DNA of 34,621 bases from Flavobacteriaceae bacterium (GTDB taxonomy: Bacteria; Bacteroidota; Bacteroidia; Flavobacteriales; Flavobacteriaceae): positions 1 through 34,621 of the forward strand of contig JANQHL010000085.1 in assembly GCA_028277085.1 (NCBI GenBank), in the 5' to 3' direction. The translations under genes were made by a program, and so were the position numbers. Of this stretch, positions 9,620-15,393 are shown piece by piece. Below the pieces are notes generated by a model. The model was not told the DNA's origin. It saw only the letters and a program-made list of their open reading frames with translations, and did not search any database. The first letter of the stretch is position 1; each line of letters begins with the position of its first letter.

Positions 9620-10756
9620 ATGCAGTACCTGTTTGTTTCCAGCGGGAGCCTTACGCTATTTATCATTGTCCTGATCCTCGGAAGAAGGAATAGGTCTTTG
9701 CCGAATACAGTTCTTGTAGTCTGGTTAACGGTATTTGTGCTCAATCTTGTATCACTTTTCATATTGTATGAAGCTGACAGACCTTTTTCCATAGCTCAAA
9801 ACTTGCTACTTGAATTCAGTGAAGTCTCCATTTTTGCCCATGGCCCCTTGTTCTGGTTATACACCAAATCGTTAACGGAAGAGGGTTTTGCAATGCACTG
9901 GAAATGGGCGTATCACTTTATTCCATTTGCAATAGCCTTCTCGTTGTTTCTGGTATATATTTTTAGTAGAATGGAGATGGCATCTCTCCTAAGAAACACA
10001 ATTACCATTTTAAAAATGATCAGTTTGGGAACCTATATTATACTAGTGCTTGTCAAACTAAGGGGCCATCGCATTCGGGTAGCTCATATTTTTTCCAATA
10101 TTGAGGAAAAGAATTTGAATTGGATCTCTTTCTTAGGCTGGGGAATTCTCGGCATTTGGGCTGTTGCCGGTGGTAGCCTGCTACTAGATCGACTAACAAC
10201 AATCCATATTCCGCAATATGGAGGGTTTATTACCCATATCTCCACATGTATTTTCATTTTTGTGATGGGCTATTTTGGTCTCAATCAACCCTCGGTTTTT
10301 AATACCCATCCTAATGTTTTGCTGGATTCAGATGCCCAGAGAAGTCGTAGCAAAAAGGGCATCGAGAATGAATTTCCGAAATATAAAAAATCCGGTTTGG
10401 GCCTCAAAGGTTCAAAAAGCATCCAAAAAGCCCTCTTGTATAGCATGAAAACCGAAAGACCGTATTTGGAAAAAGAACTTACCCTGTATAATCTGGCAGA
10501 ACAATTAGCGGTACAACCCAATCATCTTTCCCAGGTAATTAATAGCCTTGAAGGAAAGAATTTTTTCGATTTTATCAATACCTACCGCGTGGAAACCGCA
10601 AAAGAGAAAATAAGAAAGGGTGGTTGTCAAAAACTGACCTTACTGGGGATAGCTTTTGATAGTGGTTTCAATTCCAAAGCTTCGTTCAACCGGGCCTTTA
10701 AAAAAGTGACCGGACAAACCCCAACAGAATACCGGAGGTCGCTTGAAGTCGACTGA
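9620..10756 (+). CDS. Membrane-anchored AraC-family transcriptional regulator
   Basis: This 378-residue regulator has an N-terminal half of about six or seven hydrophobic helices (residues 1-230) and a C-terminal AraC/XylS DNA-binding domain (about 270-375). The DNA-binding domain shows both helix-turn-helix units: LAEQLAVQPNHLSQVIN, then the second unit with IAFDSGFNSKASFNRAFKK and TGQTPTEYR. This architecture is common in Bacteroidetes, where the membrane part is thought to sense an envelope signal. It is divergent from the ABC transporter-hydrolase operon and is the likely regulator of it (inference). It is related to the two AraC proteins at 19643-20767 and 21748-22887, sharing the pattern LSQxIN...FxDFxNxYRVE. 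Confidence 0.93.
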   Translation: MQYLFVSSGSLTLFIIVLILGRRNRSLPNTVLVVWLTVFVLNLVSLFILYEADRPFSIAQNLLLEFSEVSIFAHGPLFWLYTKSLTEEGFAMHWKWAYHFIPFAIAFSLFLVYIFSRMEMASLLRNTITILKMISLGTYIILVLVKLRGHRIRVAHIFSNIEEKNLNWISFLGWGILGIWAVAGGSLLLDRLTTIHIPQYGGFITHISTCIFIFVMGYFGLNQPSVFNTHPNVLLDSDAQRSRSKKGIENEFPKYKKSGLGLKGSKSIQKALLYSMKTERPYLEKELTLYNLAEQLAVQPNHLSQVINSLEGKNFFDFINTYRVETAKEKIRKGGCQKLTLLGIAFDSGFNSKASFNRAFKKVTGQTPTEYRRSLEVD

Positions 10757-10772
10757 AAAACGAAGCAAGGTA

Positions 10773-10787
10773 TGCCTTTGGCAGGCA
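10773..10787. repeat. Short REP-like palindrome
   Basis: TGCCTTTGGCAGGCA folds either as TGCC-TTT-GGCA or as TGCCT/AGGCA. It lies just after the AraC stop. A similar unit, CCGCC-TTT-GGCGG, occurs at 14560. Both have the look of dispersed intergenic palindromes, and the one here could also act as a transcription end. Confidence 0.4.
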
Positions 10788-10929
10788 GGCCCCTACCCAT
10801 GTGGCACCAGATACTAACTAAGTCTATAAAAATCCAACATCGTTTTACAAGGTTTTGTTGAATATCTGCATCAATTTTCGAGACTTTCGTCTTAAAGACT
10901 AAAAAGGTAAAATTTGTAAAACAAAAATA

Positions 10930-11109
10930 ATGAAAACAGGAAAATTGTATAAAAAGCAAGTTGACGTTTTAGATGGCAGATCCTATGACACCGTAGCCAT
11001 GGAACCCAAACGGAATGCTCCCTGCTGTGAGTTGCCGTCCGACGGCTCTTCTTGTTGCGACAAATCCGAATCCAAAGCAGTACGTTTAAAGGAGACCAGT
11101 TGTTGCTAG
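10930..11109 (+). CDS. Small cysteine-pair protein (59 aa), unknown function
   Basis: This ORF of 59 codons falls just under the cutoff of the supplied track. It starts at ATG 10930, has an in-frame stop upstream at 10900, and ends with TAG at 11107-11109. Its feature is three Cys-Cys pairs at residues 32-33, 42-43 and 58-59, the last one being the C-terminus itself. There is no signal peptide or membrane segment, and the N-terminal half is basic and polar. It lies 115 nt upstream of a SigZ-like sigma factor that also ends in Cys-Cys, so the two probably share a metal- or thiol-related role. I do not recognise the family. Vicinal cysteine pairs bind soft metals or arsenicals, or form redox switches, in many unrelated proteins; which applies here is unknown. 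Confidence 0.6.
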   Translation: MKTGKLYKKQVDVLDGRSYDTVAMEPKRNAPCCELPSDGSSCCDKSESKAVRLKETSCC

Positions 11110-11224
11110 AAAAAATGACCTATCCTACATTCTTGTTTTCAAAAGCCCTTTTTTCAGGGTACTTTGATGTCAAATGAAGATAGGACTCTTTCGGCGCTAT
11201 TATTCATTAATTTTATTAAGCAAA

Positions 11225-11743
11225 ATGGAAAAAGCAATAGCACAATATTATGGTCCTCTCTTTCTGTACATCAGAAAAAGGGTCAACAATACATTGGACG
11301 CCGAGGATCTGACACAAGAAGTGTTCTATAAATTTTCAAAGTCCTGGAACGTGCAAAATGCCAAAAGTTGGTTGTACACCATTGCAAAGAATACGATTAT
11401 TGACTATTACAGGACCAATAAAAAAGCTAACCAAGACCTCGCAAAAGTAATCGTAGAAGATGCGAAAGAAGATAAGAGCGCTTTTGAAGAGCTGAGCACT
11501 TGCATTCTTCCGTTTGTCGAAAAACTGCCAGAGGAGTATCGGACTATAGTAAAGCTTTCTGAATTGGAAGATGTTCCTCAGAAAAAGATCGCGGAACAAT
11601 TGGACATGAACTATGTTACTGTACGCTCTAAGGTGCAAAGGGGAAGAAAAAAATTAAAAACCCTGATTGCAGACTGCTGCCAAATTACGCAAAGCGGACA
11701 AGGAGGCATTATTGATTATCAAAGTAAAAAGAACTGCTGTTAG
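11225..11743 (+). CDS. sigZ: SigZ-like ECF RNA polymerase sigma factor with C-terminal Cys-Cys pairs
   Basis: This is an extracytoplasmic-function sigma factor of 172 residues. Region 2 shows LDAEDLTQEVFYKF and KSWLYTIAKNTIIDYYR. Region 4 shows LPEEYRTIVKLSELEDVPQKKIAEQL and a recognition helix around NYVTVRSKVQRGRKKL. After region 4 comes a tail of about 22 residues with CC at its start and NCC as the last residues. This tail resembles what I recall of the SigZ family. The ORF track begins at 11174, but the internal ATG at 11225 (MEKAIAQYY) gives the usual ECF N-terminus. No anti-sigma factor gene is adjacent, so the Cys tail may itself sense metal or redox state, as the cysteine-rich tail of CorE does in Myxococcus (analogy only). 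It probably controls the cysteine-rich genes around it. Confidence 0.88.
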   Translation: MEKAIAQYYGPLFLYIRKRVNNTLDAEDLTQEVFYKFSKSWNVQNAKSWLYTIAKNTIIDYYRTNKKANQDLAKVIVEDAKEDKSAFEELSTCILPFVEKLPEEYRTIVKLSELEDVPQKKIAEQLDMNYVTVRSKVQRGRKKLKTLIADCCQITQSGQGGIIDYQSKKNCC

Positions 11744-11785
11744 GATTGCCCAATTTTCTGTGCATCATTTTTCAAGCAATTCGTC

Positions 11786-11817
11786 TTTGGGAGTATAAAT
11801 TGATTTAAAATCCCAAA
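11786..11817 (+). promoter_or_regulatory. Inverted repeat upstream of the secreted Cys protein
   Basis: TTTGGGA (11786-11792) and TCCCAAA (11811-11817) are exact reverse complements separated by 18 nt and end 5 nt before the ATG at 11823. This could be an operator, or an RNA hairpin that covers the ribosome entry site. The left arm includes a TTTG that could also serve as a -33 box. Confidence 0.4.
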
Positions 11818-11822
11818 ATGTT

Positions 11823-12284
11823 ATGAGACTAAGTTCAAAAATGCTACGCCATCTTATAGTGTTGCTATTTCTGCTTGTTGGCAGTGAAATGTATAGTCAG
11901 TCTGCCTGTTCCAGTGATGAAAAGCAGGAGAAGACCTGTGCCACCGACCAGGTAACAAAAAGTGAGTCAACCGTTGGCTGTAAACCCTCAAGTTGTCGTG
12001 GGGCACAGACTAAATTTAGCGAGGCCAAAGTGCTGACCGACCTTAGAAACGATTTGGTTTCTTTGAAATCCACACTTCACGAAGGTGCAATCGAGATGCA
12101 GGATCTTGTTGGGGAATCTGACACGGAAAGTCTTGAACTCATGGCCAGGGAGATTCAGTCTCTAGAAGCTTTTTTTAGCACAAAGTTCGACACTACTTTT
12201 CCCAGGTTCGTATTACCCCAAAACAGGGCAAAACAGGTGAGCTTTTTGAAAGGGCGCCTACAGGGACTTCAGAAATTACTTTAA
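11823..12284 (+). CDS. Secreted cysteine-containing hypothetical protein
   Basis: This 153-residue protein has a signal peptide (hydrophobic core about 10-20, likely cleavage after MYSQ). The mature N-terminus is low in complexity and carries four cysteines at about residues 29, 39, 53 and 58. The rest is charged and predicted helical (about 65-153), including a coiled-coil-like stretch around LRNDLVSLKSTL. I do not recognise a family. It lies 79 nt after the sigZ-like gene and 75 nt before a DUF4405-like membrane protein on the same strand, so it is probably part of the same cluster. The four cysteines in the exported protein fit a periplasmic metal- or thiol-handling role, but this is inferred from composition and context only. 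Confidence 0.75.
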   Translation: MRLSSKMLRHLIVLLFLLVGSEMYSQSACSSDEKQEKTCATDQVTKSESTVGCKPSSCRGAQTKFSEAKVLTDLRNDLVSLKSTLHEGAIEMQDLVGESDTESLELMAREIQSLEAFFSTKFDTTFPRFVLPQNRAKQVSFLKGRLQGLQKLL

Positions 12285-12359
12285 GGGCGTTTTTCAATCA
12301 ATTCAAACAAGGGTTCCCAAGTTATCAAGCATCCTTTCACCATCTCTCTTGCTTAACAT

Positions 12360-13391
12360 ATGACCTTTAGAAAGATCGTCAGCTTATCTATCGCCTTCAG
12401 CTTTGTTGTTTTGTTTGTTACGGGTATACTGTCGTATTTTATTGACTATTCACGAGCGCTGGCATCAATTCACACCGTTTTTGGTTTCTTATTTGGCTTG
12501 GGAATCGTGCTTCATGTGACCAACAACCATAAACCCTTAAAACGTTACCTCTCTGGGGCAGTCGTATGGGGTATTCTTTTGATAGGTATCCTTATCCTTT
12601 CTGGTACTTACCGCCAAATCTCACCTGTAAAAAGCTTTATGGACATCGGGGCAAGACTCAAAGCGAACAACACCATCCATGAATCCCTTTCAAAACAGGT
12701 TTTTGTTGAAATGGATTTGAGCAATGATATTTTACTGTCCATTGATCTGGTAAAGGGGGAACACTACTGGCATCCACAAATGGCTATCTGGACGGAGGAT
12801 ATGGAAGGAAACTATCTTGAAACCCTGTTCGTCTCCAAGGCAACAGCTAAGGGTTTGTTCTTTGGAGGCAGGACCAAGGACAACTTTAAAACGCTTGATG
12901 AAAACAATTCAACCCAAAAAGAATATCGTCGGGTGAATGCCCTACCGGTATGGTCGCACAAAAGAGGGGTGTTGTGTGAGGATGGAGGATTGGTTCCAAC
13001 ACGGGAAAATCCCTTGCCTGACACCATAAGTGGCGAAACAATTTCAGACAATTTTTATCTGAGAACATCCACCCAATACCATCAACAATTCAGGCTCAAA
13101 TTGGAACTTAACGTGGCTTTCGATGACAACGAATACTACTCGGAATTCGATTTTCCTGATGATGATATCTACCACAATGGAACAGGTCAATTGGGTCAAC
13201 CCTCGATTGTGTTCCAGAGCATTATTGACATGAACGATTCCAACACCCATTATTTGATGAAGTTATCAGGGCATGGGCATCATTCGGCAAGAACAGGGGT
13301 AATTTATCAAGACAGGTCAACCCTTACCACTGCGCTCGAAATTGTTGAACGGATTGTGGTTGGGGCGGTAAATAAACCTGCCAGTGAATAA
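12360..13391 (+). CDS. DUF4405-like membrane protein with large periplasmic DUF2271-like domain
   Basis: This protein of 343 residues has three N-terminal transmembrane helices (about 8-28, 35-54, 66-84). Histidines in or near the second helix (SIHTVF and LHVTNNH) resemble the heme-ligating arrangement of DUF4405/cytochrome b561-like proteins. The remaining 255 residues should be periplasmic. Parts of that region (WHPQMAIWTEDMEGNYLETLFV, then ALPVWSH) recall DUF2271 proteins, which often accompany flavin- or heme-linked electron transfer. Near the end is a histidine cluster, GHGHHS. The gene follows the sigZ-like factor and the secreted Cys protein, and is convergent with the LamG lipoprotein gene after 34 nt. 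A membrane redox function is likely, and its link to the sigma factor is inferred from order and strand. The domain names are moderate-confidence readings. Confidence 0.6.
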   Translation: MTFRKIVSLSIAFSFVVLFVTGILSYFIDYSRALASIHTVFGFLFGLGIVLHVTNNHKPLKRYLSGAVVWGILLIGILILSGTYRQISPVKSFMDIGARLKANNTIHESLSKQVFVEMDLSNDILLSIDLVKGEHYWHPQMAIWTEDMEGNYLETLFVSKATAKGLFFGGRTKDNFKTLDENNSTQKEYRRVNALPVWSHKRGVLCEDGGLVPTRENPLPDTISGETISDNFYLRTSTQYHQQFRLKLELNVAFDDNEYYSEFDFPDDDIYHNGTGQLGQPSIVFQSIIDMNDSNTHYLMKLSGHGHHSARTGVIYQDRSTLTTALEIVERIVVGAVNKPASE

Positions 13392-13425
13392 CTGCCCCGG
13401 AAAGCGAAGGCTTCAAAGGCGCCAT

Positions 13426-14343
13426 TCATTCTAAAATCGTTTGCACTCCATTTTCCAAGGAATGCAATGCTTCAATCTCGTTTTGAAGCAGCGCTCTATT
13501 GTAGATAGACAAATCGTCCATAAACCCAATATAGCTTAGTCCTATATAGATGTTGGACCGATCTAACTCCCAGCTAAAGGAATCGGTAATATCCCGTCTT
13601 GTTCCTTTTAATTCCCCGTTGATGTATAGGGAAGCCTCGCCTTTTTCAGTATTCAATCCGGAAAAATTGATCAATATATGTGTCCATTCCCCTTTTGCGA
13701 AAGGAGGTGTACTAACGGGCACGAGTTGTGGCAGAAAAAGAGCATCTTCATCTTCCAATCCATCCGGGTTCCAGATGTTTCGATCTCCAATGACCCCTAA
13801 CCTGAAATCCCTCGGGTTGTTTTCAGTGAAATCTACCCAAATGGCAGCATCGTTATAACTAACATCTGTAATTTGTATGGGGTCACAAAAGCCCGGTTCC
13901 AAATCAGTGGCGGGGTCAAGACTTAGCCAAAAAGAAATGGCACCATTCCAATTCCCCTTGCTGTAGGCTATGTTCCCAGCACTGGGATAATAGATATATC
14001 CTTTGCTACGTTCGGTAAATTGAAGCCCATCACCGTATTTGCCCTTTTCCTCCTGGCGACTAACATCAGGTTTGTGCAGACCCACTTTGGAAGAATCAAG
14101 GGCATTTCTGTTGGTAACGGTATACATTAGGGAATCTCCAACCGAAAAATCGGCATTGACCCCGGTATCAAAAGAGGCATAAAATGTAAGCGCTTCCTTT
14201 AAACGGTCTGCTGTGGTAGCTTCGGTAATCTCCTCATTTTTGGTCTCCTCTTTTTTACTATTTTTTTCTTTACAGGAGGTCAATCCTACAATACAGGATA
14301 GGAGGATCATTGCAACGTATTTTACGATATCTGTTTTAGCCAT
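13426..14343 (-). CDS. LamG (concanavalin A-like) domain lipoprotein
   Basis: This 305-residue protein carries a lipoprotein signal: a hydrophobic segment followed by LTSC, with Cys24 as the lipidated residue. A short Lys/Glu-rich linker comes next, then a LamG/Laminin_G_3-type jelly-roll domain from about residue 52 to 295. Typical features are the opening FYASFD, the central GNWNGAISFWLSLDP, and the terminal YIGFMDDLSIYNRALLQNEIEALH, which is the conserved end of these domains. It is probably exposed on the outer membrane and may bind glycans or proteins. No catalytic module is fused to it. It is convergent with the DUF4405-like gene and separated by 328 nt from the SYLF gene upstream. Confidence 0.85.
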   Translation of the reverse strand: MAKTDIVKYVAMILLSCIVGLTSCKEKNSKKEETKNEEITEATTADRLKEALTFYASFDTGVNADFSVGDSLMYTVTNRNALDSSKVGLHKPDVSRQEEKGKYGDGLQFTERSKGYIYYPSAGNIAYSKGNWNGAISFWLSLDPATDLEPGFCDPIQITDVSYNDAAIWVDFTENNPRDFRLGVIGDRNIWNPDGLEDEDALFLPQLVPVSTPPFAKGEWTHILINFSGLNTEKGEASLYINGELKGTRRDITDSFSWELDRSNIYIGLSYIGFMDDLSIYNRALLQNEIEALHSLENGVQTILE

Positions 14344-14493
14344 GGGTTTTCGTATTCAATGGGTCCGACACCTAAAGTAGACAAATAATGAATACCACAA
14401 TCGGAATATGTGACAATTGCGTCCGAAGTAGTTGAGAGGCGTAGTAAAACAAATACTTTTTAGGACTTTTTCAAATCCTGCTGTTCAAAGTGC

Positions 14494-14594
14494 CCGCTAG
14501 AGGCGGATAAATGTCACTTCGTGACCATAAAGAAAGCGATACGGTGTAAAGTTACCTGTCCGCCTTTGGCGGGAACTCCGCACAGCGGGTAACT
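14494..14594. repeat. Hairpin-dense REP-like intergenic structure
   Basis: Three compact structures stand in a row: CCGC-tagag-GCGG (14494-14506), GTCAC-ttc-GTGAC (14513-14525), and a three-way junction at 14550-14594. The junction has an outer stem AGTTAC/GTAACT enclosing CCGCC-TTT-GGCGG and CCGC-ACA-GCGG. The 328-bp gap between the LamG and SYLF genes holds this array, a terminator hairpin at 14619-14650, and nothing that I can support as coding. The minus-strand ORF in the track (14497-14703) looks like chance. The region could be a REP/BIME-like element or a small structured RNA. Confidence 0.5.
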
Positions 14595-14618
14595 GGAAGA
14601 AAACCCAATATAAATGCA

Positions 14619-14650
14619 AAACCTTGCAAATCATAGATTTTGCAAGGTTT
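14619..14650 (-). terminator. Hairpin terminator of the SYLF gene
   Basis: AAACCTTGCAAA and TTTGCAAGGTTT form a perfect 12-bp stem with an 8-nt loop. The hairpin lies 22 nt past the SYLF stop codon on the minus strand and is followed there by a T-containing stretch (TGCATTTATATT). It fits an intrinsic terminator, though the T tract is interrupted. Confidence 0.65.
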
Positions 14651-14671
14651 GATTGCTTTGTGACCTGCACT

Positions 14672-15220
14672 TTATTTTGGGATGTATTTAAAACGTTGCC
14701 CACCTATGGAAGCCTCATACATCAGGCCTCCTTTGGTTGAAGTAAATACGGCAACACCATCCTGATAAGCAACATCAAAAGAAGCTCCCTTCTTGAATGC
14801 AGCAACAGAGGCTTGTGCGTCAAGTTTCACCCTTCCGTTTTTAAATTTTTCAAAAATGTCTTTATCCTCAAAAAAGATAACTTCCATATATTGTTGACCT
14901 CCTAATTGATAGCCTATATTGGCTTGTTTGAGTCGGGCGGTTCCAACGATGTCCTTGCCCTCATAGACAATACCATTTCCCAACGCAATACCAACCGTCG
15001 CTGCAGCCTTTGTAATTCGGGGGAACACCACATAGGCATGGGCTTCATTTTTGTAGGATTCTAGCTTGGGCATTTTCTTGACCAAGGTATCCATCGCCTT
15101 CTTGGCATTGCTTTCTAATTCAGGATCCCAACTACCGGACTGGGCGGTTAATGTCATCGCGAATAGAAATACCGCCAGCCTGGCTAACATGCTGCCGACA
15201 CCAAATTTACCTGTTCTCAT
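14672..15220 (-). CDS. SYLF-domain (Ysc84-like) lipid-binding protein, exported
   Basis: This is a protein of 182 residues with a signal peptide (about 1-27, hydrophobic ARLAVFLFAMTLTAQ). A SYLF/Ysc84-type domain fills the remainder. Recognisable features are the early YVVFPRITKAAATVGIALGNG, the central LKQANIGYQLGGQQY, and the late YQDGVAVFTSTKGGLMYEASIGGQRF. In eukaryotes this fold binds phosphoinositides and actin; in bacteria it is a common periplasmic protein whose role is poorly known. The ORF track begins at 15313, but that N-terminus is a non-signal stretch. The ATG at 15220 places the signal peptide correctly and is preferred. A perfect hairpin follows the stop. Confidence 0.87.
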   Translation of the reverse strand: MRTGKFGVGSMLARLAVFLFAMTLTAQSGSWDPELESNAKKAMDTLVKKMPKLESYKNEAHAYVVFPRITKAAATVGIALGNGIVYEGKDIVGTARLKQANIGYQLGGQQYMEVIFFEDKDIFEKFKNGRVKLDAQASVAAFKKGASFDVAYQDGVAVFTSTKGGLMYEASIGGQRFKYIPK

Positions 15221-15393
15221 AATTGTTTGTTTTTTATGCCTTTGATAATACGCTGTGTTCCAAATTTGTGGGTATGTCCTTAAATTTCCCACTTTACAGT
15301 ATTGTGCTTTCATGATTTCTGTTTTTTATAATTGATAAATAAACTTCGTTTTTATATGCCCTGGATTCGCGAAGGATTCCATGATCACATTGA

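Noticed and set aside
11146-11159. Terminator hairpin after the small Cys protein (CCCT...AGGG)
   Set aside because: The stem is only 4 bp and no T tract follows, so it is too weak to claim.
11174-11224. Upstream start of the sigma factor gene
   Set aside because: The extra 17 residues are hydrophobic and do not align with ECF N-termini; the ATG at 11225 fits better.
14497-14703. 68-residue minus-strand ORF
   Set aside because: It overlaps the end of the SYLF gene in another frame and runs through the hairpin array and terminator; no protein features are seen.
15221-15313. Upstream start of the SYLF gene
   Set aside because: It would put 31 polar residues in front of the signal peptide; unlike the DUF2807 gene, a well-placed internal ATG exists.
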